Shown: piece by piece, positions 1 through 6,325 of the stretch
How positions within the stretch are numbered: position 1 is the stretch's first letter
Layout of the letters: every line of letters starts with the position of its first letter
Origin: an uncultured Prosthecobacter sp.
Lineage (GTDB): Bacteria; Verrucomicrobiota; Verrucomicrobiia; Verrucomicrobiales; Verrucomicrobiaceae
NCBI GenBank assembly: GCA_937941745.1
Contig: CALDGV010000616.1
Span: forward strand, 1 to 6,325
Direction of reading: 5' to 3'
Length of the DNA stretch: 6,325 bases
The notes under the pieces: model-generated
Seen by the model: only the letters and a program-made list of their open reading frames with translations
The model's database searches: none
Told to the model about the DNA's origin: nothing
Position numbers and translations under genes: made by a program

Positions 1-1
1 A

Positions 2-1795
2 GGGCAGTTCGGGCGGTCTGGCGTTGAGGTTTTCTTTGTGATCTCCGGTTTTGTCATCACCCGGAAGATACTCAGCCAAGTTGCTTTGGGTGCTTTCAGT
101 CTCCGTGACTTTTACCTGGGCAGAATCTACCGTCTGCTGCCCGCCCTCGCCGTCACTCTTCTAATGGTCTGGCTTGGCGCATGGTGGCTGATGTTCCCCT
201 CTGAGTTGAAGGTTCTCGCCAACAGTTCTCTGGCGGTGCTGACAGGCATTGCCAATTTACACTTTGCCCGCCACCTCGACTACTTTGCCCCCACCTTAGA
301 AGCGCATCCGCTACTGCACACTTGGTCGTTGGCTGTGGAGGGACAGTTTTACCTGCTGTTTGCCGCCTTGCTAAGCAACTTACTTCCTCGCTCACGTCTT
401 CGGTGGGGGCTTGTTGTGCATTCTGGAGTGGTTCTTTCCGCAGTGCTTGTCTGGCTTGTGCCCCGGCATGCCTTCTTTGCTCTGGAAAGCAGGGCTTGGC
501 AGCTTGGGCTGGGCGCACTGCTGACGATCGGCGGAACCATCAAATGGAATGCTGTCTGGTCTTGGATGGGCGCGGCCATGGTCCTGGGAAGCTTCATGCT
601 GAATTCCGTGCAAGTGCCAACACCCGTGCCGGGATCCTTGTTTGTGACGGCAGGAACTGCTTTGTGGATCGCTTCAAGAGCAGGAGGTCCGGGGTGTTTT
701 TGGCATCATGGGCTGACCCTTGCTCCTTGGAGATATGTCGGCCGCTTGTCGTATGCACTTTACCTCGTGCACTGGCCTGTGCTGGTCTTTGCCCCAAGAG
801 TCCTGCCAGCATGGCGCGCTGAGGAAAAGTTTTTGGCAGTGCTGCTCAGCATCGCACTCGCCATGATGTTACACCATCTGGTGGAGACTCCAGCCAGACG
901 AGTCCGTTCACCGCTCCAAGCCGGGCTTCTCACTGCTCTTACGATTGGCCTTATGTGCGGCTCCGGATGGGTTCGTTTGCAGCAGGGCTGGATCGGAAGC
1001 CCTGCCGAAGCAAGCCTTCGCAGGGTCTGGCCGCAGTGTGACCAACCCAAATCAGAGACCGAACGCTGGCTGAATTTGGGAACTGCATCGCAACCTCCAG
1101 AGTTTTTGCTGCTAGGTGACAGCCATGCTCAATGTCTTGTGCCTGGTTTGAATGAGGCCCTTGGGCGGAACCATCGGTCCGCTGCTGCCTGGGTGGCTCA
1201 TGCTACATTGCCTCTGCAAGGAATCGAAACCTCGGTTCACAGCCTCCAACTTCATCAAGAAGTGCTGCCTGAAGTCATGCGGAGTCAACCAGCACAGACC
1301 GTAGTGCTTATGGCGAGTTGGTCATCTTGTCTTTCGGAACATCCATTCCCACTCGCTTCAAAGGACGTGAATGCCCATCACACGGAAGGATGCCGTCTAG
1401 AGCTGATGAGTCGGTCACTGAATCAAACGCTCCAGCAGTTGTCAGCCTCCGGAAGACACGTGATTCTGGTTGAGCCCGTGCCGTCCTATCCTGTGCACAT
1501 CCCGGAGCTGTTGGTTCGACGTTCCCGGTGGAGCGGGCAGCAGCCGGATCCAGCCTTTCAAACGATGCACGATTACCATCAAAGACACTCGAAGGTCCTG
1601 AAAATGCTGGGTGATGCGCAGGCTCGCTTTCCGGGAGTCCAAATTCTCAAGACATCAGCGCTGTTTGAGCAGAATGGAGCTTTGACTTATCAGCAAGATG
1701 GCCTGTCGCTTTACGAAGACAGCAGCCATCTTTCCAGGCTTGGGGCCGAGAGGATTGTGAATGCTTTGCTGGACATGACGAAGCCCAGCCTTTGA
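2..1795 (+). CDS. Membrane O-acyltransferase (OafA/acyltransferase-3 type) with C-terminal SGNH domain, 5' partial
   Basis: This is probably an inner-membrane enzyme that transfers acyl (often acetyl) groups to a surface polysaccharide. The reading frame is open from base 2, and its first visible residues (GRSGVEVFFVISGFVIT) are the conserved block just after the first helix of acyltransferase-3 proteins. The GTG at 38 is therefore internal, and the true start lies left of the window, perhaps 30-50 codons away. Of 597 visible residues, about 1-330 are rich in hydrophobic helices and carry the family blocks RIYRLLPAL, HTWSLAVEGQFY (near 106-117) and YLVHWP (254-259). About residues 365-590 form an SGNH hydrolase-like domain, with GDSH at 372-375 (nucleophile Ser374) and a late DSSH at 573-576 that supplies Asp and His. 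Family proteins usually read VEEQFY, whereas here the second Glu is Gly. Class assignment is secure; acyl group and acceptor are unknown. Confidence 0.93.
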   Translation, partial: GQFGRSGVEVFFVISGFVITRKILSQVALGAFSLRDFYLGRIYRLLPALAVTLLMVWLGAWWLMFPSELKVLANSSLAVLTGIANLHFARHLDYFAPTLEAHPLLHTWSLAVEGQFYLLFAALLSNLLPRSRLRWGLVVHSGVVLSAVLVWLVPRHAFFALESRAWQLGLGALLTIGGTIKWNAVWSWMGAAMVLGSFMLNSVQVPTPVPGSLFVTAGTALWIASRAGGPGCFWHHGLTLAPWRYVGRLSYALYLVHWPVLVFAPRVLPAWRAEEKFLAVLLSIALAMMLHHLVETPARRVRSPLQAGLLTALTIGLMCGSGWVRLQQGWIGSPAEASLRRVWPQCDQPKSETERWLNLGTASQPPEFLLLGDSHAQCLVPGLNEALGRNHRSAAAWVAHATLPLQGIETSVHSLQLHQEVLPEVMRSQPAQTVVLMASWSSCLSEHPFPLASKDVNAHHTEGCRLELMSRSLNQTLQQLSASGRHVILVEPVPSYPVHIPELLVRRSRWSGQQPDPAFQTMHDYHQRHSKVLKMLGDAQARFPGVQILKTSALFEQNGALTYQQDGLSLYEDSSHLSRLGAERIVNALLDMTKPSL

Positions 1796-1798
1796 CGG

Positions 1799-2959
1799 TT
1801 ACTTAAGCTGCCAATGAGCCTGACGGAGCACGGCCAGTTTGGGTTCTTTCATGCTCTCATACCATACGGTCAACAGACTGCCGTCACCGAGTTCCACCGT
1901 GCTGGGATAGCCAAGGTCACCGCCCTTGCCATCACCAGAAAGGATGATGGCTTCACTCCAGGTTTTGCCATGATCGCTGCTCAGACGTGCCTGGTTGCCA
2001 AAAGGTGGGCGGCGATGTCCATATGTCATCAGCAGGCGGCCATCACGCAGGCGTAGCAGATGGGACGGCAGGCCGAAGCACACGGGATGAGGCTCGCTCC
2101 AGGATTTTCCACCGTCTTTGGATTCTGTCTGGAGGGTCCAGCCAGCATGTTGCTTGTTGTGGTTGCGAATGTGCGTCACCAACGTGCCGTCGGCAGCTTC
2201 GACCGCGTGGAGTTCATGGTAACTTTTGACAGGGTCATCACCTTCACGTGCAGGAATCTCGGCCAGCCATTGCCAGGTAAGGCCATCATCCTTGGATTCG
2301 CAGACGCCGACTTTCTTGTCTCCGGTCCAGAGCTGTTTGCCTGCATACAACAGGCGACCATCTTTGAGCTGGATGGGCCCATGAGGGCTGTTCACGATGG
2401 TGGGAATGCGGTTGGACCAGGACAGTCCGCCATCTGTGGATCGCAGTACCCACTCTCCGAGTTCAGCCTGACGCTCCTCGTTGCTGAGTCGGTTGTGCGC
2501 AGCCTGCCAGCGGGAGAGTTGGTCGGGCTTCATGGCCTGAGTTTCCCACCCCTTGGGCTTTAATTCAGCAAATGAAGCCTGTTTGGCCAGATAGGGCTCA
2601 TAGGCCAGCGAGGTGAATGTGGTGACAAGAAGCGAGCCTTTCGCGGTCTCCAGCACACCTGAATCACGATCATCGATCGCAGTATCAAGAAGGACGCGGG
2701 GAAAGGTCCAGGTTTTGCCATCATCGCGTGAAGTCATGGCATGAACCTGACCGAATGGACACACATGAGCTTCACGTCCGCCTGACCAGGACACCCACAG
2801 TTCACCGTTGGCACGCCGAGCCAGCGTGGACCAGCCATGATAGTATTCAGCCTGCTGGGAGATGACTTTCGTTTCGAGGATGGTTGCAGCAGGCGGCTCG
2901 GCGGCGCCAAGGATGCAAGCAGGCAAGATGGTAAGAAGGGGCAACAGAGTGCGGTGCAT
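1799..2959 (-). CDS. Secreted Asp-box (BNR) protein of the sialidase superfamily
   Basis: This 386-residue protein is predicted to be exported and to fold as a sialidase-type six-bladed beta-propeller. Residues 1 to about 20 form a signal peptide (hydrophobic LLPLLTILPACILGAA), probably cleaved before Glu21. LPAC resembles a lipobox only loosely. Five Asp boxes (S-x-D-x-G-x-x-W) begin at residues 77, 174, 222, 280 and 327. A charged, helical-looking stretch at about 119-170 lengthens the gap between the first two. Other conserved-looking blocks are DRDSGVLE (97-104), YHELHAVE (247-254), YGHRRPPFG (313-321) and LGYPSTVELGDG (349-360). The N-terminal F/Y-R-I-P arginine motif of true sialidases is not visible, so a role on another sugar or as a non-sialidase glycosidase is possible; 'exo-alpha-sialidase' would be an over-call. 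The ATG at 2959 is preceded by a GAGAGG about 14 nt away, a long spacing. The gene is divergent from the YjbQ gene and convergent with the acyltransferase. Confidence 0.9.
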   Translation of the reverse strand: MHRTLLPLLTILPACILGAAEPPAATILETKVISQQAEYYHGWSTLARRANGELWVSWSGGREAHVCPFGQVHAMTSRDDGKTWTFPRVLLDTAIDDRDSGVLETAKGSLLVTTFTSLAYEPYLAKQASFAELKPKGWETQAMKPDQLSRWQAAHNRLSNEERQAELGEWVLRSTDGGLSWSNRIPTIVNSPHGPIQLKDGRLLYAGKQLWTGDKKVGVCESKDDGLTWQWLAEIPAREGDDPVKSYHELHAVEAADGTLVTHIRNHNKQHAGWTLQTESKDGGKSWSEPHPVCFGLPSHLLRLRDGRLLMTYGHRRPPFGNQARLSSDHGKTWSEAIILSGDGKGGDLGYPSTVELGDGSLLTVWYESMKEPKLAVLRQAHWQLK

Positions 2960-3034
2960 GCAGAAACTAACGGCCTCTCGAAGGAAAGGTTTACGTTGTC
3001 ACGATATGGGACCACGCTCCAATCAGGCTCTTCC
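2960..3034. promoter_or_regulatory. Divergent intergenic region, probable promoters for both flanking genes
   Basis: These 75 bp separate two divergent start codons, so any promoters for the Asp-box gene and the YjbQ gene should lie here or reach into the opposite gene. A TTGTCA at 2996-3001 could be a rightward -35 element, but no good -10 follows at proper spacing. No clear palindrome or operator is visible. The role is inferred from gene arrangement, not from a convincing promoter sequence. Confidence 0.4.
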
Positions 3035-3454
3035 ATGGCTGCACACGCTGACCGATTCTCCATCACCACCCAGGGCAAGGGAACTTATGACATCACGCGG
3101 CGTTGTGAGCAGATCGTGCGTGCCTCCGGCATCAGGACGGGAACTGCCACCATCTTCATTCAGCACACCAGTTGCAGCCTTGTCATCTTCGAGAACGCTG
3201 ATCCGTCCGCCCGGACAGACTTGCATGCCTTTTTTGACCGGTTGGTGCCAGAAGGTGCTCCTTACTTCGTGCACACTCATGAAGGTGCTGATGACATGCC
3301 CAGCCACCTGCGCATGGTGCTGACTCGCACAAGTGAGGTGGTTCCCGTGATCCATGGATGCCTTGCTCTGGGGACATGGCAGGGTGTTTTCCTTTTTGAG
3401 CATCGGCATGCCACGCATGTGCGGAATGTGGTGGTCAGTGTGGTCGGTGATTAG
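3035..3454 (+). CDS. YjbQ/UPF0047 family protein
   Basis: This 139-residue protein matches the YjbQ family (about 130-140 residues) along its whole length. The signature blocks are HTSCSLVIFENADPSARTD (44-62), HTHEGADDMPSH (80-91), GCLALGTWQGVFLFEHR (108-124) and a terminal RNVVVSVVGD (130-139). The conserved His, Glu and Asp residues, including His80, His82, Glu83 and His91, are all present, so the protein looks functional. Family members are small, soluble and oligomeric. E. coli YjbQ has weak thiamine-phosphate synthase activity, which is why databases call the family 'secondary thiamine-phosphate synthase', but the physiological role is unsettled and no thiamine gene is nearby. The frame stays open upstream to 2837 through the Asp-box gene, but ATG 3035 gives the family length and keeps the divergent gap free. 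The ribosome binding site is weak (AGG at 3025-3027). Confidence 0.93.
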   Translation: MAAHADRFSITTQGKGTYDITRRCEQIVRASGIRTGTATIFIQHTSCSLVIFENADPSARTDLHAFFDRLVPEGAPYFVHTHEGADDMPSHLRMVLTRTSEVVPVIHGCLALGTWQGVFLFEHRHATHVRNVVVSVVGD

Positions 3455-3457
3455 AAT
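3452..3457 (+). promoter_or_regulatory. Possible -10 element upstream of the methyltransferase gene
   Basis: TAGAAT differs from the TATAAT consensus at one base and overlaps the YjbQ stop codon, about 75 nt before the preferred methyltransferase start. The sequence about 17 nt upstream (TGGTGG) is a poor -35 element. The methyltransferase could equally be transcribed by read-through from the YjbQ gene, which runs the same way only 78 bp earlier. Confidence 0.2.
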
Positions 3458-3494
3458 TAAGCGCCTTGCATTGCCGTCGGGCTTTTGCGAAAGA

Positions 3495-3536
3495 ATGACG
3501 ATGCTTGTCAGCGAAATCACGGACAACCCGGCATGA
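3495..3536 (+). CDS. Possible 13-codon upstream ORF (leader peptide)
   Basis: A short ORF reads MTMLVSEITDNPA and ends in a TGA that overlaps the preferred methyltransferase ATG as ATGA, the arrangement expected for translational coupling. It has only a poor purine-rich tract (GCGAAAG) just ahead of its ATG and no family resemblance. A short ORF like this can arise by chance. It is listed because the same ATGA overlap occurs at the next gene junction. Confidence 0.2.
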   Translation: MTMLVSEITDNPA

Positions 3537-4096
3537 TACGTTCTTGGTTCCAAACGGGCCGGAAATCTCGTGCCTGCAATACCGGAGCTCTGGTCGGAAG
3601 CTGGCCCGAGCGACTTGAGACTGCGTGGTCCCTGTTCCGCGAAGTGGTCCCGTCGGATCAACCTTCATGGCAGGTGGCGGACTACGGCTGTGGACGTCAG
3701 GAGCTTCGAAGGCTGCTGCCGTCGGGCTGGTCTTATGCGCCGTATGATTGGATGAGCCGGAGCCAAGACACCGTGGTGTGCGATTTTCGCCATGAACTGC
3801 CTCAGAGCAGCCATGACGTCATTTTCATCCTGGGTGTCCTTGAATACCTGCCAAAGCCAGCGCGGTTGCTGCGCCATGCCTTGCTTCAGTCGCGGTGGGT
3901 GGTCTTTTCTTGCTTCCATGGTTGGAATCCGATGCGTGCATGGCGTGAAGGCTGGAAAGGAAGACTGACTCGTTCGCAGGTTGAGTCGTTACTGAGTGAA
4001 AACAGGATTGAGATCAGGAATTACAGGCCATGGCGCCAAGATGGCTCCCTCTGGGTCTGTGAAAATCCTTCGTTCAAGGGAGGTGCCAAGGCATGA
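3533..4096 (+). CDS. Small class I SAM-dependent methyltransferase
   Basis: From ATG 3533 this encodes 187 residues of a Rossmann-type methyltransferase, probably cytosolic. Motif I is VADYGCGRQEL (48-58), carrying the D-x-G-x-G SAM-binding loop. An acidic Asp72 in YAPYDWM lies where the second strand would bind the SAM ribose. CDFRHELP (83-90) and DVIFILGVLEYLPKP (95-109) match the later motifs of the Methyltransf_11/MetW-like group. The C-terminal part (RWVVFSCF, then EIRNYRPWRQDGSLWVCE) supplies the last strands. The protein is short for the superfamily, with little room for a separate acceptor-binding domain. The frame opens earlier, and TTG 3485 would add 16 residues (RKNDDACQRNHG...), but these do not look conserved and no ribosome binding site precedes TTG. 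Before ATG 3533 there is only a weak GGA. Its stop overlaps the next gene's ATG, so the two are very likely co-translated. The substrate is unknown; a sugar or glycan intermediate is inferred from context. Confidence 0.85.
   Translation: MIRSWFQTGRKSRACNTGALVGSWPERLETAWSLFREVVPSDQPSWQVADYGCGRQELRRLLPSGWSYAPYDWMSRSQDTVVCDFRHELPQSSHDVIFILGVLEYLPKPARLLRHALLQSRWVVFSCFHGWNPMRAWREGWKGRLTRSQVESLLSENRIEIRNYRPWRQDGSLWVCENPSFKGGAKA
4078..4084 (+). promoter_or_regulatory. Strong Shine-Dalgarno site for the pyruvyl transferase-glycosyltransferase gene
   Basis: GGGAGGT lies 8 nt before the ATG at 4093, inside the end of the methyltransferase gene. It is the best ribosome binding site in the window. Together with the ATGA overlap it fixes this start and suggests the long downstream protein is made at a good level in its own right. 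Confidence 0.75.
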
Positions 4097-6325
4097 AACT
4101 CGCCTTGCTGACACCCGCCATCGGTAGCCGGAATATCGGAGATGCCCTGATCGAGAGTGCCATCCGCCGCCTTGTGCCAGCGGAGGCGTTTGAGCGATTC
4201 AGCCTGCGTCGTGTGTTGACGCACGAGGAGATGGTGGCCCTGAACGACTGTGATGCCGCAGTCATCTGTGGCTCAAACTTGTATCAGGATCGTCTGCAAA
4301 CAGTCCTGAACGTCGAGTTTCTGGAAGCTCTCAAAGTGCCACTCATTCCCCTTGGCATGGGAGCTAGTGCGCCGACGGGTCAAATTCCCTCCATGAGCTC
4401 CAGTGAAGCTCAGATCGTCCGTGCGCTTCATGCGCGGTGCCGGGTCGGCAGTGTGCGGGATGAGCCGACCCTGCGTTTTTTGAAGGGTCTTGGCATTGAA
4501 AACATCCGTCTGACAGGTTGCCCGGTGCTTTTTCATGGTCTTCGCCGTCCGGAAATCACCATTGGCGATGCCGGCCCGGTCACGGTGAGTCTGCGTCAGA
4601 CGTTTCTCCATGGCGCTGAGTGTCTGGAGCAGGCCCAAGAGGCATTGCTGGAGGCTTTGTGTGTCGCCCACCGGCCGACCTTGATCACGCAGGGGGAGGC
4701 TGACCTCTCCCAAGCAAGACGGCTGTCCTGGGCTCATGGTTTAGATCACCTTTTTGACGATGAGAAGACGGGCGATCTCCACACTTGGTTTGCCTCCCAT
4801 CAGGCTTGGACAGGTGGCTTCCGACTGCATTATGGCATGCTTTCGCTTTCCTATGGGCGTCCTGCCTGGTTCGTTGGACATGACAGCCGCGTGGAAGGCT
4901 TCTGCCAGCTGATGGGCCTTCCATATCTGGATATTCGTGATGCCCGGCCTGCTGACGTGCTTGAATGGGGGAAGGGGAGGCTGGGGGATTTCGCCCAGTT
5001 TGGAGAGCGTTGGTCCGCGCTGGCTGCGGAGATGCGGGCTGTTCTGGATGCCAACGGACTCCCTTGTGCCCTGGATGCCCCTCAGCCCCCCCGCAAGCCC
5101 AAGCTGCTCTTCATGGTGCCGAGACGAAGCTGGGCCTATGATTTTTCCGCGCAATCACTGCGCCGGAGGCTGGAAGGAGAGCATGAGATTCACATTCGGT
5201 ATTCTACGGATGCGCCGCAGCTACGACCAGAGCCATACGATCTGGCGATGATCTTTTACTGGGGGGAAACAGCGCATCGCCGACGTGGTTTCGACCCCAA
5301 CCGAGTGGTCGAGTATGTCAGCAGTCACCGCTGGCAGTATCCCGGTAAACACGGCCCTTTGAGTCCGCATAATTTCATCTGGAGGCACCTCAGCCAGGCG
5401 GGCACGGTGCTTACGACCAGCCTGCGTCTGTTCAAGCTTCTGCACGGTGAGCATCCCCGGGTGTTTCACGCTCCGAACGGATTCGAGGCGTCTCGTTTCC
5501 ATTGTCTCCGAAAGCGTTCCGGGCCCCTGCAAATTGGCGCTGCCGGCTTTCTTGGTGATGATGTGAAGGGATATGGTGAAATTCTTGTTCCTGCTGCAGA
5601 AGGACATCACTTCGATCTGGCTGAAGGCACGATGAGCCATGAGGAAATGAATGCCTTTTACAATCGCTTCGATGTGATTGCGATCACTTCAGCCCATGAG
5701 GGAGAGCCGCTGACTCTGATTGAAGCCATGGCTGCGGGCTGTTTTCCAGTCTGCACGGATGTGGGCATTGTTCCTGAGTTGATCCGGGATCGTGAGAATG
5801 GCCTGATTGTCCGTGAACGCAGCATCGAGGCCTTTCGTGAGGCTTTTGCCTGGTGTGCAGCCAATCTCGAGCAGGTTCGTTCCGCCGGCAGCCGCAATGC
5901 CGAGGAAATTCGCCAGACTAGGACTTGGGAGAAATTGATGCCCGATTTCGCTGCTCAGCTTGAAGAGACGCTTGCCTGGGCCTCTCGGCCCCGCTTCATC
6001 GTTGAGACCTCATTCAATGAGTGGGATCCTGTCTTCCGGCGCCTGCGCCGACTTCTCGGCACTTACCGACAATCCATGGTTCAGACGCCGCTGACCTGTG
6101 ATGAGCCAGTCGTCGAACTTGCGGATGATGTCCGCCGCCACCGAAGCGCGGGCACAGCCTGGCAGATGCTGCCAGGTCAGTGTTACAGGCTGTATCTATT
6201 GCATGAAAGCGGCCCACACGGACTAGGGTGGGATGGATTGGATGAAGCGCTACGAGCGGCACTGCTACCTGCTCCGCCTGAGCGCTGGCCTTGGTTGGTT
6301 CGCCTGTCCCGGTGGTGTCGTCGAA
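4093..6325 (+). CDS. Polysaccharide pyruvyl transferase-GT4 glycosyltransferase fusion, 3' partial
   Basis: The frame is open for 744 codons to the window edge, with no stop or frameshift. Residues 1 to about 300 resemble the polysaccharide pyruvyl transferase family, which adds pyruvate ketals from phosphoenolpyruvate to sugars. The visible blocks are NIGD (14-17), CGSN (59-62), PLGMGAS (86-92), GSVRDEPT (119-126), LTGCPVLF (140-147) and FRLHYGML (243-250) with GRPAWFVGHDSR (255-266); the RLH at 244-246 matches residues needed for activity in the family. A proline-rich linker (330-336) leads to a GT-B, GT4-like domain (about 337-628) with HAPNGFE (459-465), KGY (492-494) and the EX7E pair Glu536/Glu544 in HEGEPLTLIEAMAAG, followed by a nucleotide-sugar-binding type stretch to GLIV. 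Residues 629-744 are unrecognised and the gene continues off the edge. It probably acts in the cytosol on surface-glycan intermediates. It starts inside the methyltransferase stop (ATGA), so the two form an operon. Domain calls are firm; substrates are not known. Confidence 0.88.
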   Translation, partial: MKLALLTPAIGSRNIGDALIESAIRRLVPAEAFERFSLRRVLTHEEMVALNDCDAAVICGSNLYQDRLQTVLNVEFLEALKVPLIPLGMGASAPTGQIPSMSSSEAQIVRALHARCRVGSVRDEPTLRFLKGLGIENIRLTGCPVLFHGLRRPEITIGDAGPVTVSLRQTFLHGAECLEQAQEALLEALCVAHRPTLITQGEADLSQARRLSWAHGLDHLFDDEKTGDLHTWFASHQAWTGGFRLHYGMLSLSYGRPAWFVGHDSRVEGFCQLMGLPYLDIRDARPADVLEWGKGRLGDFAQFGERWSALAAEMRAVLDANGLPCALDAPQPPRKPKLLFMVPRRSWAYDFSAQSLRRRLEGEHEIHIRYSTDAPQLRPEPYDLAMIFYWGETAHRRRGFDPNRVVEYVSSHRWQYPGKHGPLSPHNFIWRHLSQAGTVLTTSLRLFKLLHGEHPRVFHAPNGFEASRFHCLRKRSGPLQIGAAGFLGDDVKGYGEILVPAAEGHHFDLAEGTMSHEEMNAFYNRFDVIAITSAHEGEPLTLIEAMAAGCFPVCTDVGIVPELIRDRENGLIVRERSIEAFREAFAWCAANLEQVRSAGSRNAEEIRQTRTWEKLMPDFAAQLEETLAWASRPRFIVETSFNEWDPVFRRLRRLLGTYRQSMVQTPLTCDEPVVELADDVRRHRSAGTAWQMLPGQCYRLYLLHESGPHGLGWDGLDEALRAALLPAPPERWPWLVRLSRWCRR

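Noticed and set aside
10..25. Lipoprotein signal in the Asp-box protein (residues about 10-25, LPAC)
   Set aside because: Coordinates here are protein residues. Pro at -2 is atypical for a lipobox, and a standard signal peptidase site after LGAA fits better.
322..822. A 166-codon rightward frame inside the acyltransferase gene
   Set aside because: It is out of frame with a well-supported membrane acyltransferase; Cys- and Arg-rich composition marks it as a shadow.
2060..2563. A 167-codon rightward frame opposite the Asp-box gene
   Set aside because: The opposite strand encodes Asp boxes at regular intervals; this frame shows no motif or ribosome binding site.
2837..3034. Upstream extension of the YjbQ reading frame by 66 codons
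   Set aside because: It would overlap the signal-peptide end of the Asp-box gene, exceeds the family length, and its sequence is not YjbQ-like; ATG 3035 fits the family.
3482..3493. Small hairpin CTTT-TGCG-AAAG after the YjbQ gene as a terminator
   Set aside because: The stem is only 4 bp, mostly A-T, and no T-run follows.
3023..3661. A 212-codon leftward open frame opposite the YjbQ gene and the start of the methyltransferase gene
   Set aside because: It lies antisense to a gene with clear family motifs, has no recognisable domain, and is rich in His, Arg and Ser as expected for an antisense shadow.
3471..3730. Repeated 12-mer TGCCGTCGGGCT at about 3472 and 3718
   Set aside because: Only two copies, one in a leader and one within coding sequence, with no shared flanks; chance is the simplest explanation.
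4273..5154. Several leftward open frames of 79-154 codons opposite the pyruvyl transferase-glycosyltransferase gene
   Set aside because: The rightward frame is continuous and carries family motifs from end to end; the leftward frames have no domain signature.

Overview
The window is ordinary bacterial chromosomal DNA. It is gene-dense and GC-moderate (mid-to-upper fifties percent by eye), with five protein genes and little intergenic space. No RNA gene, mobile element, CRISPR array or sizeable repeat was found. A secreted Asp-box (sialidase-fold) protein of the type common in Verrucomicrobiota and Planctomycetota, beside envelope-glycan genes, suggests a Verrucomicrobiota-like organism such as a Prosthecobacter relative. 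That placement is inference from protein style, not from a marker gene.

Left part (1-2959): a membrane O-acyltransferase of the OafA/acyltransferase-3 type with a C-terminal SGNH domain runs rightwards and is cut at its 5' end by the window edge. Only 3 nt after its stop comes the stop of a leftward gene for a secreted protein with five Asp boxes.

Middle (2960-3454): a 75-bp divergent gap separates the Asp-box gene from a rightward gene of the YjbQ/UPF0047 family, which is highly recognisable and full length.

Right part (3455-6325): after a short leader that holds a possible 13-codon upstream ORF, a small SAM-dependent methyltransferase overlaps by ATGA with a very large gene that runs off the right edge. 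This last gene is open for all 744 visible codons. It joins an N-terminal polysaccharide pyruvyl transferase domain to a GT4-type glycosyltransferase domain, followed by at least 115 residues of unrecognised sequence.

Taken together, the O-acyltransferase, pyruvyl transferase, glycosyltransferase and small methyltransferase are the enzyme types that build and decorate cell-surface polysaccharide. The window is probably part of, or the edge of, an exopolysaccharide or O-antigen locus, with the YjbQ and Asp-box genes as a divergent pair inside it. The most notable item is the pyruvyl transferase-glycosyltransferase fusion with its unexplained C-terminal extension.
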